Below are positions 51,180-60,795 of a stretch of 64,000 bases of DNA, piece by piece; the first letter of the stretch is position 1; each line of letters begins with the position of its first letter. The notes beneath the pieces are model-generated. The model did no database searches, was not told where the DNA came from, and saw nothing but the letters and a program-made list of their open reading frames with translations. The position numbers were made by a program, and so were the translations under genes. The DNA is from an uncultured bacterium (GTDB lineage Bacteria; Verrucomicrobiota; Lentisphaeria; Victivallales; UBA1829). The DNA is taken from contig CACYZF010000008.1 in assembly GCA_902778895.1 (NCBI GenBank), positions 124,001 through 188,000 of the forward strand, read 5' to 3'.

Positions 51180-53042
51180 TTACTGCAGGAACTGGCCCGC
51201 CTGGTCGGCGAGGTCCTGAGCAGCCTGGACGGCCGCGGGTTCGTGGCCGACGGTCCAGAACGAGAAGTAGAGGTAGATGGTCAGGATCATGGCGACCACG
51301 ATGAGCGTGGTGACGATGTCGACCGGGTGGATGGAGGCACGGACTTCTTCCTTGTTGATGGAGGAGAAGGTGAGGCCCTTGATCTGTTCGGGATCCTGCG
51401 CCTTGGTCGCCAGGGAGACGACGATCAGCACGATCGCGGTGGCAAGGAAGAGCACGCCGCAAGCGTAGTAGGCGTTGAATTCGCCGATCTTATAGAGGAT
51501 GGCGGGATTTTCGAGCTTTCCGGGACCAAAGAAGGTCTGGATGGTCAGCTTGCCCATACCGAGGATGAAGCCGACGGTGAGGCCCCAGACGGCGCCCTTG
51601 GCGTTGATGCGGGACCAGAAGATGCCCAGCAGGAACGTGGCGGTGATGGCCGGAGCGAGGAAGCTCTGGACGTTCTGCAGGTAGTCGTAGAGACCGCCGC
51701 CGCCCTGGGCGACCTGCTTCATGATCGGGATCCAGATGAGGCCGCAGACGACGACCACAGTCGTGGCGATCTTGCCGACGAAGACCAGTTCCTTCTCGGA
51801 CGCGCCCTTTTTCAGTTTCTGGTAGATGTCAACCGTGAAGAGGGCCGCGGAGGAGTTGAAGAGGGAGGAAAGAGAGCTCATGAGGGCTGCGAGCAGGCCG
51901 GCGATAACGAGACCGCGGAGGCCGGGAGGAAGCAGCTGGGTCACGAGGGTCGGGAACACTCTGTCGCCGTCGATGCCGGTGCCCTTGATCGGGAGCTGGA
52001 TGACGCCCTGGTGATGGAGAGCGGCGCCGATGAGGCCGGGGATCAGGAAGATCATGACGGGCATGACTTTAAGAGCCGCGCCCCAGATCGTGCCGCGGCG
52101 CGCGATCGTCAGGTTCTTGGCAGCCAGCGTGCGCTGCACGATGTACTGGTCGGTGCACCAGTACCAGATACCGATGATCGGGGAAGCGATGCAGATGGCG
52201 AGCCACGGGAAGTCCTTGTCGGACAGCGGGTGCCAGAGAGCGTACTGGGAGGCGTGCGTGGCGGTGAAGTCACGGAGTCCGCTCCAGCCGCCGTTCAGCT
52301 TGCTAAGGCCGAAGTAGAGGATGAAGATGGAGCCGAGGAGCAGGATGATGGCCTGGCAGGCGTCGGTGTAGAGGACCGCGCGGAGACCGCCGAACACGGA
52401 GTAGAGACCGGTCAGGATGATGGTCAGGAGCGCGCCGCACCAGAAGGCGTCGAGGCTGCCGAGGTGGAAGTCCGGGAAGAGGACGTTGAACACGAGGGCG
52501 CCGGCATACACGGTCACGGACACCTTCGTCAGCACGTAGGCCGCGAGGGAGATGATGGAGAGGATCCAGCGGGCGGTCGGGCTGAAGCGCTTCTCAAGGA
52601 ATTCAGGCATCGTGAAGACCTTGGAGGTGTAGTAGTACGGGACAAAGACCCAGCCGAGCATGAGGAGCACCCATGCGTGGAGTTCCCAGTGCGCGAGGGA
52701 GAGACCGGTGTTCGCGCCGGAACCGGCGAGACCGACGATGTGCTCGGAACCGACGTTACTGGCGAAGAGACTGCCGCCGATGGCGAACCAGCCGATGTTA
52801 CGGCCGCCGAGGAAGAAGTCGGAGGAGGTGTTCTGGCCTCTGGACGACCAGATCGCCACGCCGGCGATGATCGCGAAGTAACCGATGATCACGACCCAGT
52901 CGATGGCGTTGAGGGAGACGGAGGTCGAGGTCGCGTTCGCGACGGCCTCGGTGACCTCGGCGGGGGCGGATTCCACGGCGGAGTTCACCGCTTCGGCGAT
53001 GTCGGCCTGCGCAGCCAGAATCCAGTTGAGAGTGCTAACCAT
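51180..53042 (-). CDS. Sodium:solute symporter (SGLT-like)
   Basis: 620 residues from the ATG at 53042, with AAGGA 10 nt upstream. About 14 membrane helices. SSS-family marks: SRGQNTSSDFFLGGRNIGWF near residue 68, GSLFASNVGSEHIVGLAG (sodium-site region), the WYWCTDQYIVQRTLAAKN segment typical of SGLT-like carriers, and SSLSSLFNSSAALFTVDIY. Takes up a sugar or related solute with Na+. It lies next to the L-galactose operon on the other strand, so L-galactose or another monosaccharide is a reasonable guess. Near-consensus promoter at 53109-53137. Confidence 0.93.
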   Translation of the reverse strand: MVSTLNWILAAQADIAEAVNSAVESAPAEVTEAVANATSTSVSLNAIDWVVIIGYFAIIAGVAIWSSRGQNTSSDFFLGGRNIGWFAIGGSLFASNVGSEHIVGLAGSGANTGLSLAHWELHAWVLLMLGWVFVPYYYTSKVFTMPEFLEKRFSPTARWILSIISLAAYVLTKVSVTVYAGALVFNVLFPDFHLGSLDAFWCGALLTIILTGLYSVFGGLRAVLYTDACQAIILLLGSIFILYFGLSKLNGGWSGLRDFTATHASQYALWHPLSDKDFPWLAICIASPIIGIWYWCTDQYIVQRTLAAKNLTIARRGTIWGAALKVMPVMIFLIPGLIGAALHHQGVIQLPIKGTGIDGDRVFPTLVTQLLPPGLRGLVIAGLLAALMSSLSSLFNSSAALFTVDIYQKLKKGASEKELVFVGKIATTVVVVCGLIWIPIMKQVAQGGGGLYDYLQNVQSFLAPAITATFLLGIFWSRINAKGAVWGLTVGFILGMGKLTIQTFFGPGKLENPAILYKIGEFNAYYACGVLFLATAIVLIVVSLATKAQDPEQIKGLTFSSINKEEVRASIHPVDIVTTLIVVAMILTIYLYFSFWTVGHEPAAVQAAQDLADQAGQFLQ

Positions 53043-53108
53043 TTGTTTCTGGTCCTTTCTTAGTTTTTTGTATGTTGGGAGATATTTGTGTTTAAAATAA
53101 TTGAGTAA

Positions 53109-53137
53109 AACATACACCGCGGAAGCGCAAAAATCAA
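53109..53137 (-). promoter_or_regulatory. Promoter of the symporter gene (TTGATT-17-TATGTT)
   Basis: Minus strand: -35 TTGATT (53137-53132), 17-bp spacer, -10 TATGTT (53114-53109). Confidence 0.65.
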
Positions 53138-53247
53138 CCCCGGAATCAATAAAAAAAACACTTTTTCAGCTTTTCTTTCCTTACTTTCTAAAGAATGAGG
53201 CTTTTCAAGCTCAAAACAAACGCAATTCGGCACCCCGGAATGCGAAA

Positions 53248-54255
53248 TCATCTGCGGCTGGAATACGGGTGCTCCTTGCTCCACAGCCGTAAATCCAGCT
53301 CCATCACGTCGAACACGCTCAGGATATCCTTCAGTTCCTCCTGCGTCCGGCGCGCGGTTTCCCCGCCCATGTCTCCGTGCGACGGCATTTCGAAGAGATC
53401 GCGTCCGCCCTCGATCGGGATCGCCACATAGACGTTCGAGTTCATGAACGCGAATCCGATCCTGGACGCGCCCTTGCGGAAACGTTCCGACAGTTTCAAC
53501 ATCGTGTGCATGAGTTTCGGCGTCAGAATGTACCGTGCCTCTACATCGTCCTCGGTGTACACCACGAATTTCTTCTCGAATGCCGGGTCCTCCATGCGGG
53601 TCATGTGGCCACGTCCGGGCAAATGAAGTTTCTGGAGGAAGTTGCCGACGACCTGCCCGAATGCGGCTTCGGCGGAATCGGGCAGCACCCAGTGGCTGTA
53701 CTTGAAATCCTTGTTGAAATCGGCGATCATGAAGACGCCGTCGAAAAACGTGTGATAGCTCGTGTTTTTCCCGTCGGAGTGCTTCTCCTGCACTTTCAGC
53801 TCGCTGAAGCGGACCGGGATGCCCTTGTACGAACCGCAGACCAGGTCCTCGCCATGGTAGGAATCAATGCTCTGCGAAAACATCTTCGACCGGCGGAATT
53901 CCTCTTTCGGGATGTAGCCGTCCGGATTGTAGGCCAGCCCCGGGTCAATCTCCTTCAGCAGGGCGGGGATCACGAGCCTCTTGTACTTGAGCTTCACCCC
54001 GCGCATCATGCCGGTATAAACCGTCACCGCGAGAATGAGGCCGGGTACAAGCACGAACGCCAGATAATCCCCGTTGACGATAAGCGCGCCAAGGGACAGA
54101 AGGACTGTCGCGGCGACGATGACGGAGGATATGGAGAGCGCGCTTTTCCTCGTCTGGTCGCGGATTACGCGCAACTCGGAAAGCGACTCGTCCAGCCCCG
54201 CGATGAGGGGGCGTGAACGGCCGTCGTTACTTCGGTCGGGTTCGGGGTCTTTCAT
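53248..54255 (-). CDS. DUF3137 membrane protein (LemA partner)
   Basis: 335 residues from the ATG at 54255 (a TTG at 54267 is possible). Two helices at about 35-75 are followed by a cytoplasmic or external domain with the DUF3137 pattern (FDGVFMIADFNKDFKYSHWVLPD, then FEKKFVVYTEDDVEARYIL). DUF3137 genes usually sit after lemA, as here with a gap of 15 bp. Function unknown. Confidence 0.85.
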   Translation of the reverse strand: MKDPEPDRSNDGRSRPLIAGLDESLSELRVIRDQTRKSALSISSVIVAATVLLSLGALIVNGDYLAFVLVPGLILAVTVYTGMMRGVKLKYKRLVIPALLKEIDPGLAYNPDGYIPKEEFRRSKMFSQSIDSYHGEDLVCGSYKGIPVRFSELKVQEKHSDGKNTSYHTFFDGVFMIADFNKDFKYSHWVLPDSAEAAFGQVVGNFLQKLHLPGRGHMTRMEDPAFEKKFVVYTEDDVEARYILTPKLMHTMLKLSERFRKGASRIGFAFMNSNVYVAIPIEGGRDLFEMPSHGDMGGETARRTQEELKDILSVFDVMELDLRLWSKEHPYSSRR

Positions 54256-54270
54256 CTCGAATCGCAAAGA

Positions 54271-54831
54271 TTACTTGTTGAAAAGATCGCCCACGTTCGG
54301 GTTCGTGCGCTCCTCCTGAGCGGCCTCGAACAGCGTAGTCTCCGTAAAGCCGAACATGCCCGCGAGGAGGTTGTTCGGGAAGATGCGGATCGCGAGATTG
54401 TAATCCGTAACGGCGGAATTATACGCGCGGCGCGAGGCGGAGATCTGCTCCTCGATCTCGTTCAAGGACCGCTGGAGCTGCTCCACGTTCGCGGACGACT
54501 TCAGGTCGGGATACGCCTCGACCTGGACCATCACGTTCTTCAGCGCGCCGGACAGTTCCTTGTCCAGGCTGAGGCGTTCGGCGGGATCGGTCGCGGCGGC
54601 CGCGCGGGTGCGGAGTTCCGTCAGCTTTTCCAGCGTGCCGGCCTCGTGCTTCATGTACGCCTTTACGCTTGAAACGAGGTTCGGAACCAGGTCGCAGCGC
54701 TTCTTCAGCTGCACGTCGATCCCGGCAAACGCGTTCTGCACGTTCGCCTTTTTCGCCGCGAGGCTGTTGTATACGATGATAACGAAAAGAACAATGGCGA
54801 CAGGAATGATCAGGAGGGCAAGCAGGGGCAT
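54271..54831 (-). CDS. lemA: LemA family protein
   Basis: 186 residues. One N-terminal helix (about 3-22) and a helical bundle with the LemA signature: KKRCDLVPNLVSSVKAY, the LTELRTRAA segment, and SRRAYNSAVTDYN...FPNNLLA. Membrane-anchored; function still unclear. Promoter at 54887-54914. Forms an operon with the DUF3137 gene. Confidence 0.93.
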   Translation of the reverse strand: MPLLALLIIPVAIVLFVIIVYNSLAAKKANVQNAFAGIDVQLKKRCDLVPNLVSSVKAYMKHEAGTLEKLTELRTRAAAATDPAERLSLDKELSGALKNVMVQVEAYPDLKSSANVEQLQRSLNEIEEQISASRRAYNSAVTDYNLAIRIFPNNLLAGMFGFTETTLFEAAQEERTNPNVGDLFNK

Positions 54832-54886
54832 GACGGAAAACCTTTCTCAACAAACATTTTTTCAGCGGAAAAACCGGGGTGCAAAC

Positions 54887-54914
54887 AATATAGCACCAAA
54901 CGTCCGCAAATCAA
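54887..54914 (-). promoter_or_regulatory. Promoter of the LemA operon (TTGATT-16-TATATT)
   Basis: Minus strand: -35 TTGATT (54914-54909), 16-bp spacer, -10 TATATT (54892-54887). Confidence 0.7.
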
Positions 54915-54997
54915 GACGTGCATGCTTTTTTTAACAGAAAAAAAGAAGCGGGAAATGAAGCGGAACAGAAGAGCGGTTCAGCTCGCGGCCGTCCGTC

Positions 54998-55795
54998 TTA
55001 TTTTTTCTTCAATGCGCGGTCATCGGACCAGCTGCCGCCGTTCGCACGTTCGTTGAACATGTGCATGGAACTCATGTCGCGCGTACGGACGGTCTCCAGG
55101 ATGTTCCCGTGCTTCACATGCCCGTCGAGATACAGCAGGGGGATATTTCCCTTGTGGATGGTGTTCCAGTCCTCGCCCGCGGCGTCCTTGTCGGTGCGGT
55201 TGCCGCGCAGGTGGAACGGCGCGCAGACTTCATACTGCTGATCGCTGTTTTTCGTCACGTCTTTGAAATTGCTCCAGCGTTCGCCGAGGATGATCAGGTC
55301 GGACGGCGCATCGATATCCGGGATGCGGCTCTGGACAACGCGCTTGCTGTGATCCTTCATGGTCCAGAGTCCATACGGATCGTTGCGTCCGTAGCTCTGC
55401 TTGCCTTTCGTGATGTCGCTCGGGCAACGCGCGATTTTCAGAATCTCCCGCGCAACGGGATCGAGCTTCTTTTCATCGCCGAATCTGTAATATTCGCCTT
55501 CCGAGGCGAAGTCGTAGGAGCTGCCCGCCGTTATCGCGACGTTCCCCAGCCATGTTTTCCAGTTGCCGATAATGCCGTTGAGGCTGCCGCTGTGCTCCGA
55601 CGCGAACTGGTGGAAATACTCGCCGAAATTCTTCTGGTTGTTGATGCACGTCGCACGTCTCGCCGTTTCGCGGGCGGAACGCACCGCCGGAAAAATCAGT
55701 CCAGCCAGGATCACGATGACCGCGATAACGACCAGGAGTTCGATCAGAGAGTAATATCTGCGCGTACGGCGACCGGATGCGGAGTGCTTGTTCAT
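54998..55795 (-). CDS. Prepilin-like secreted protein with H-x9-DG motif
   Basis: 265 residues. Basic leader (1-13), then the type IV prepilin/pseudopilin segment YYSLIELLVVIAVIVILAG, with Tyr-Ser in place of the usual Phe-Thr before LIELLVV. A large globular part follows. Near the C-terminus, HKGNIPLLYLDG fits exactly the H-x9-DG motif of the DUF1559-like proteins expanded in Planctomycetes, Verrucomicrobia and Lentisphaerota. Probably a surface pseudopilin of unknown role. Alone here, without secretion genes. Confidence 0.88.
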   Translation of the reverse strand: MNKHSASGRRTRRYYSLIELLVVIAVIVILAGLIFPAVRSARETARRATCINNQKNFGEYFHQFASEHSGSLNGIIGNWKTWLGNVAITAGSSYDFASEGEYYRFGDEKKLDPVAREILKIARCPSDITKGKQSYGRNDPYGLWTMKDHSKRVVQSRIPDIDAPSDLIILGERWSNFKDVTKNSDQQYEVCAPFHLRGNRTDKDAAGEDWNTIHKGNIPLLYLDGHVKHGNILETVRTRDMSSMHMFNERANGGSWSDDRALKKK

Positions 55796-55851
55796 GGTTC
55801 TAATTCCTCATCTGGATGGTTAAGAAAGAAAGCGGTATTTTTACTGAAGAT

Positions 55852-55880
55852 AATATACTGCATTTCAAAAGAAAAAACAA
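55852..55880 (-). promoter_or_regulatory. Promoter of the prepilin-like gene
   Basis: Minus strand: -35 TTGTTT (55880-55875), 17-bp spacer, -10 TATATT (55857-55852). Confidence 0.65.
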
Positions 55881-55925
55881 GCAGGAATCGAACAAACATC
55901 CGCTTTTTATTCATTTATTATTTTT

Positions 55926-56939
55926 TTAATTCCAGCGGGCGCGGAGGGCGGCCCAGTCGCTCCCGCGTGCTTCCCTGAATTCGGCGGAAACCGCGCCGTA
56001 TGTCATCTTGACGCATTCCAGGAACCAGTTCCGGCCGCGTTTCGTGGAATCCGTGCCAGCCAGCAACAGACGCAGAAACGCGGTCTTTTCCGCCTCGGAC
56101 GCGGGATTCGCATCCCCGGAAAGAATACGCCGCACCAGCCATGGATCGGACAGGAATCCGCGCCCCACGGCCACGCCCGTGCATCCGGTCGAACGCACAA
56201 GAGCTTCCGCATCGGTTGAACTGACGATATCGCCGTTGCCGAAGACAGGCACGTTCCCCGCCGACTCCACGGCGCAGGCAATCCGCCGGACGCGTTCGGA
56301 CGCATCGACGGGGCTGTACGCTTCCGCCGCGGTCCGGTAATGAAACACGATCCAGTCTGCTCCGGCGTCGCATACGGCACGGACGGTCTCGCGGATATGA
56401 TCCGGGGAATCCCATCCGGCACGAAGCTTCACGGACACGGAAACATCATGGGGCACGGCTTCGACGACCGCCCGCGTGAGTTCGAAAAGAGTCTCCGGCG
56501 ACCGCAGCAGACAGGCCCCGTTTCCGCTCGCCGTGACGGTCTTGCTCGGACATGCGAAGTTCAGATTAATGCCGTTCACGCCATATTCGGCAAATCCCGC
56601 GGCGGTCGCCGAGAGAGAAGCGGCATTGTGCCCGATCAGCTGAAAGACGAGCGGGAGATCCGGGCGGACACGGTACGGTGCGAGTTTCCGCAGGATCGCG
56701 GCGCGTTTCGGAACGGAAACTCCGCCCGTGCTGAAAAATGGCGTAAACCAGAGCGGGATCAGGTCAAGACGCGCGGCGGCCTGCATGAAGGTCCGCGTCA
56801 TGACCCCCTGAAGCGGGGACAGGATGGCGCGTCCGGGGAGCGTGAGGCGGGCGGAGAGGCGCAGGGGCGCGCGGAAATCGAACGCGCATCGGCACGCCGG
56901 TTTCGCCCCGGAATAAGGATCAGCCGATTCGGACGACAT
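55926..56939 (-). CDS. tRNA-dihydrouridine synthase
   Basis: 337 residues from the ATG at 56939, which lies 20 bp inside the upstream deacetylase gene. FMN-dependent reduction of uridines in the tRNA D-loop. LSPLQGVMT is the N-terminal FMN motif, NFACPSK holds the catalytic Cys, and GNGDI and VGRGFLSDP bind FMN/phosphate. FHYRTAAEAY replaces the common HGRT segment. Dus subtype uncertain. Last gene of the P-type ATPase/ABC operon. Confidence 0.9.
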   Translation of the reverse strand: MSSESADPYSGAKPACRCAFDFRAPLRLSARLTLPGRAILSPLQGVMTRTFMQAAARLDLIPLWFTPFFSTGGVSVPKRAAILRKLAPYRVRPDLPLVFQLIGHNAASLSATAAGFAEYGVNGINLNFACPSKTVTASGNGACLLRSPETLFELTRAVVEAVPHDVSVSVKLRAGWDSPDHIRETVRAVCDAGADWIVFHYRTAAEAYSPVDASERVRRIACAVESAGNVPVFGNGDIVSSTDAEALVRSTGCTGVAVGRGFLSDPWLVRRILSGDANPASEAEKTAFLRLLLAGTDSTKRGRNWFLECVKMTYGAVSAEFREARGSDWAALRARWN

Positions 56940-57720
56940 CGCCGGACGGGATCTCGAAGGCGTTCTTTCCGCGCATGATCCAGACCGTCCGCGCGGAGGG
57001 ATTCTGGACGTAGCAGCAGTCGGCGGTGAACCGGAGCATGCGGAACGCCTGGTTGTAGTCGTAAATCTCCATGTTCGTGGCGTACCACACGGAGTCCCTG
57101 CCCGCCATCTGGTCGGCGAACCGTTCGATGATGTCCCAGTTGTTGTTGCGCGAGAACTCGAACGAGTGTCCCCAGATGTAGCAGACCGTGCCGCGCGGAT
57201 AACGGTTGTTCAGAAACCGTTCGCCGAGCTCGGCGATGTTCTCGCGATGGTGTGCGGTCGGGTTCCACTCCAGGAAATCGTCCGGCAGGCGGAATGCGTG
57301 CGTGCTGTTCACGGTGCGCGAATACAGGATGCCGAGCTCGCGGAGTTGACGTTTCAGGTCGGAGGTATACGTTCCGTAAGGATACGCCATGCCTTTGACC
57401 GGGGCGTGCGTGATGGCCTCAAGGCGCTTCCGGTTTTCGAGGATGTCGGAGATCACGGCCTCAGGCGGCATCATGTCCTCGAACGCGTGTTCCGCGCCGT
57501 GGGCCGCGATCTCATGCCCGTGCTTCAGATAGACTTCGTTCACATCGAACGACGGGAACGTGCCGTCGTGCGGCCCGTTGTCCGCGCAGAAGTTGAACGT
57601 GCATTTCAGTCCGTGGCAGGAGAAGATTTCCGCGAGGCGGATGTCTTCGTCCAGAGCATCGTCGTAGCTGAACGTCAGGGCGCGTTCGAGCCCGCCGGGA
57701 AACAGTGGATAGATCATCAT
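56920..57720 (-). CDS. Polysaccharide deacetylase (CE4)
   Basis: 266 residues; ATGs at 57720 and 57717, the first overlapping the upstream stop. NodB homology: TFSYDDA holds the catalytic Asp20 and metal-ligand Asp21, HGHEIAAHGAEH gives the H-x3-H metal pair (His74, His78), and AYPYGTY follows. No signal peptide, so either cytoplasmic or acting on an inner-face substrate. Substrate could be an acetylated sugar polymer or lipid-linked oligosaccharide. Coupled to the TPR and Dus genes. Confidence 0.88.
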   Translation of the reverse strand: MMIYPLFPGGLERALTFSYDDALDEDIRLAEIFSCHGLKCTFNFCADNGPHDGTFPSFDVNEVYLKHGHEIAAHGAEHAFEDMMPPEAVISDILENRKRLEAITHAPVKGMAYPYGTYTSDLKRQLRELGILYSRTVNSTHAFRLPDDFLEWNPTAHHRENIAELGERFLNNRYPRGTVCYIWGHSFEFSRNNNWDIIERFADQMAGRDSVWYATNMEIYDYNQAFRMLRFTADCCYVQNPSARTVWIMRGKNAFEIPSGDVVRIG

Positions 57721-59345
57721 TGTCCGGCGGCCTCCTGGTCCGCCCCGGAACCGCCCGCATTCGCCGCGGACTGTTCCTGTTTCTTCAAATCCTCCTCAAG
57801 CTCGGCGCGAATCCGGTTCGCGATCTCGGGAGGATAGTTCTCGATAATGGCGCGCGCGGTGCGCGCTTTCATCTCGGAGAATGGCGGGAGCGACACGCGG
57901 TCGACGTCGGTATGCTGCCGCGCGTAGGCGTCGTAGACGCGCTTCGCGAGCGCAAGATGGTCCGCGGCGGCTTCGCGGTCGCCGTAGCCGATGAGCATGC
58001 AGGACGTGAAGAGCAGGCCTTCCAGTTCGTTTCCGATCTGCTTGAAGTCGCCACTGACGAGGTCGTCTTCAAATTCGTTCAGCACGAACTGGTCGAGCGT
58101 CATGTTACGCGAATTGCCGTTCTTCGTCTCGGTGCGGAGCTCCTGATAGAGCTTCGACGCGGCTTCTTTCTGCGAGTACGTGTACAGCGTCACGATGGAG
58201 TCGATCAGGAAGTTTTCGTACAGTGCCTCGAAGGGCGAATGCGCGTAGGTGTCCGAGCTCATGACCTCTTTGTACAATTTGCGCGTTGCGTCGATCACGT
58301 CCGTATTCGGCACAAGCATGAAGAAACTGCTGACTTCGTTTTCCTTCGGCAGCAGCATGCGCCCGTAGTTGAACGTCGCGACAAGGGACTGGAGGATCAT
58401 GCGCGTGAGCGGGAGCTGGTCGCGGCCCTCGGTGTACCCACGGCCGACGTGCGCCCAGTAGATGGCGAAGGATTCCGGCAGCAACCAGTCGAGATCGCCG
58501 TATTCCCTGTTCACGGCCAGGATCGTCTCCGGCTCCACGTTCCAGTCCTTTTTCAGCCATTTGCGGCGGAAATAATAATCCAGCACGGACGCGTCTTCCG
58601 GCTTCAGTTTCTCCTTCAGCTCCTTCGGCAGGCCGCCGTTCAGACGGAATTCACCGAACAGGCGTTCCAAGTCGCCCTGGTTGTATTCCATGATCGCGAG
58701 CCACGTCGGATGGTCGGCGGGGAATCTCTCACGGAGCGCCTCTTCCGTGGCGGGCGACGCCGCCCAGGCTTCCCAGTCGGGATAATGCTTTCCGTAGAGG
58801 AAGATCAGGTCGCGCGCCATGGTCTCCTTGTAGAAACGCTGCGCGTCATCCAGCACGTTGCCGAGCTTGTGCTGATAGATCCATCCGAGTTCCTGATACA
58901 CGAGCGGATCGTTCGGATTCATGGTCACGGCGTCCTGCATCAGCTGAATGCCGCGCCGGACCCAGCGCCAGCGGTCCTCGGGACGCTTGCACGCCACGGA
59001 GACGTTGTACGCCATGTTCCAGCCCATGTGCGAGGCCGCGGCGGAGAATTTCGGCTGGAGCTTCAGGATCCAGTCGGAGAGCTGCACCAGCTCGTAGTAT
59101 TTGCCCTTCTGCTGCAGATCGCCCGCGCGAATCCACAGGATATCCGCGATGATCCCGCGGAATCCGCCCAGCGCCATCGTGGAGAACGCCACGATCGGCG
59201 GCGTGCCTTCGGCGGCGAAATTCTCGTCGACAAGCTTGTCCTCCTTCACGATCGCGGCCATGCGGTCCTGAACGAATACGTTCGCGAACAGCACGAGGAG
59301 GGTTCCGGCAAGCAGGGCGAAAAACAAGGTATATCGGTTCTTCAT
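57717..59345 (-). CDS. Membrane-anchored TPR-like protein of an ABC operon
   Basis: 542 residues. Signal anchor at residues 7-25, then a long alpha-helical solenoid. A conserved stretch lies near residues 55-95: STMALGGFRGIIADILW, then RAGDLQQKGKYYELVQLSDWI. The same type of protein follows ABC exporter genes in other PVC genomes in my recollection; function unknown. The end is Glu/Lys/Gln-rich, then Gly/Ala. It lies 10 bp after the permease gene. I infer a periplasmic or outer-face partner of the transporter. Confidence 0.8.
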   Translation of the reverse strand: MKNRYTLFFALLAGTLLVLFANVFVQDRMAAIVKEDKLVDENFAAEGTPPIVAFSTMALGGFRGIIADILWIRAGDLQQKGKYYELVQLSDWILKLQPKFSAAASHMGWNMAYNVSVACKRPEDRWRWVRRGIQLMQDAVTMNPNDPLVYQELGWIYQHKLGNVLDDAQRFYKETMARDLIFLYGKHYPDWEAWAASPATEEALRERFPADHPTWLAIMEYNQGDLERLFGEFRLNGGLPKELKEKLKPEDASVLDYYFRRKWLKKDWNVEPETILAVNREYGDLDWLLPESFAIYWAHVGRGYTEGRDQLPLTRMILQSLVATFNYGRMLLPKENEVSSFFMLVPNTDVIDATRKLYKEVMSSDTYAHSPFEALYENFLIDSIVTLYTYSQKEAASKLYQELRTETKNGNSRNMTLDQFVLNEFEDDLVSGDFKQIGNELEGLLFTSCMLIGYGDREAAADHLALAKRVYDAYARQHTDVDRVSLPPFSEMKARTARAIIENYPPEIANRIRAELEEDLKKQEQSAANAGGSGADQEAAGQ

Positions 59346-59355
59346 AGTCCGGCTC

Positions 59356-60789
59356 CTATCCGCGTTTCGACACCAGCGCCAGTTCGCGGCGCGTGTAAAT
59401 CCAGGCCCCGAGCAGGAACACCGGAAGCATTCTCAGAACGAAATCCTTTGCGAACAGCATGCCGATGAACGGGAAACCGATCAGTTCGCCGTTCGCCAGA
59501 TACCCCGTCACGAAGAAATCCTGAAGCGGCACGATCAGGTTCAGCAGCAGGTCGCCGAACTGGTAGCCGAACGTCCCGGTGTATTCCGCCTGATAGTCGA
59601 TCGCGTCCGGGATCGAGGTCACCAGGTAGTTCGCCAGTCCGCCGGTGAGCATGTACGCCGCGGAGAAAAAGATCGCGATCGGCAGCGACAGGCATGCGGC
59701 GACCGCCGAGGCCAGCAGGGTGACCGAAAGGATCCCGATCGCCATCACGAGGATCGCGCGGCAGTAGTTGGAGAAGAACCCGGCCTCGCGGATCAGCAGG
59801 AACGGCCCCTTCCCTTCCTCGAAGTTCAGTTCGCTCGTCTTCGTGTCCTTGTTCAGGAAGCCGACCTCGGCCTTCCCGTCGTACACGAAATAGGAATTCC
59901 GGATCGGGACCATGATTTCGTTCTGCGCGGCGGTGAGGATATCGTCCTCCGGCAGCGCGATCAGGTCGGAAACGACCGTTTCGCCGCCGTTGTCGTCCGG
60001 ACGCGTGTAGTTCGCGGCGAAGATCCAGTGTCCGCGGATGGTATTCTGGTCCTGCATGTAATAACGGTTCACATAAACGGTATAGCGAAGGAAAATGACA
60101 TCATTATCGGTCAGATCCTTCGGCAGTCCCTCGAACTGCCAGAAGAGGGTATCGCCCTCCGAAATGAGTCCGTAGGTCGCGATCAGCTCCTTGCGGATCT
60201 CCAGGAACTCCTCCTGACGCGTCTGATCGTTCTGAAGCAGGAAAGTCTCCTGACCGTGTTCCTTCGCCTGCGCGATGCGGCGGTCGAGTTCCGCCTGCGC
60301 CAGCGCGTTGAAATCGGGCCGGACCGGACGGTACAGCGCACGCGCGGTCAGGACCTGTTCGTTCAGCATCAGGCGTTCCTCCTCGGTCATGTCGGCTGAC
60401 GACAGACGGAACGACAGGAACGCATAGACCGCGACGGCAGCGATCAGCAGCAATATCAGATGGATCAGCACGACGCCGGTATATTTTCCCAGCAGGATGA
60501 CAGCCCGGCGGACCGGCTTCACCACGATCATGTGGATCTGCGCCGTCTCCACGTCCGTACTGACCTCCGAACATGCCAGCCAAACGGACGACAGGCACAG
60601 GATGAACCCGACGAATCCGAGGCAGTATTGCAGGAATATCTGCACCTCGCCCTTCGGCGTGCCGTCGCCCAGCAGCGTGAACGGCAGCAGGAAGATGCTC
60701 AGGAGCAGGAGGATCAGGAGCAGACGGAAGATATGCGACCGGACGGCCGATCTGCATGTCAGCTTCACTATGGCAAGAAACGCGGTCAT
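59356..60789 (-). CDS. ABC transporter permease
   Basis: 477 residues. Six or seven helices: two at about 18-75, one at about 105-130, and a group at 330-470. A large soluble insertion of about 200 residues (130-330) separates them. ABC-2/GldF-like topology. Partner of the ATPase gene 6 bp upstream. Whether it exports lipids, polysaccharide or peptide is open. Confidence 0.85.
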   Translation of the reverse strand: MTAFLAIVKLTCRSAVRSHIFRLLLILLLLSIFLLPFTLLGDGTPKGEVQIFLQYCLGFVGFILCLSSVWLACSEVSTDVETAQIHMIVVKPVRRAVILLGKYTGVVLIHLILLLIAAVAVYAFLSFRLSSADMTEEERLMLNEQVLTARALYRPVRPDFNALAQAELDRRIAQAKEHGQETFLLQNDQTRQEEFLEIRKELIATYGLISEGDTLFWQFEGLPKDLTDNDVIFLRYTVYVNRYYMQDQNTIRGHWIFAANYTRPDDNGGETVVSDLIALPEDDILTAAQNEIMVPIRNSYFVYDGKAEVGFLNKDTKTSELNFEEGKGPFLLIREAGFFSNYCRAILVMAIGILSVTLLASAVAACLSLPIAIFFSAAYMLTGGLANYLVTSIPDAIDYQAEYTGTFGYQFGDLLLNLIVPLQDFFVTGYLANGELIGFPFIGMLFAKDFVLRMLPVFLLGAWIYTRRELALVSKRG

Positions 60790-60795
60790 CGTGCG

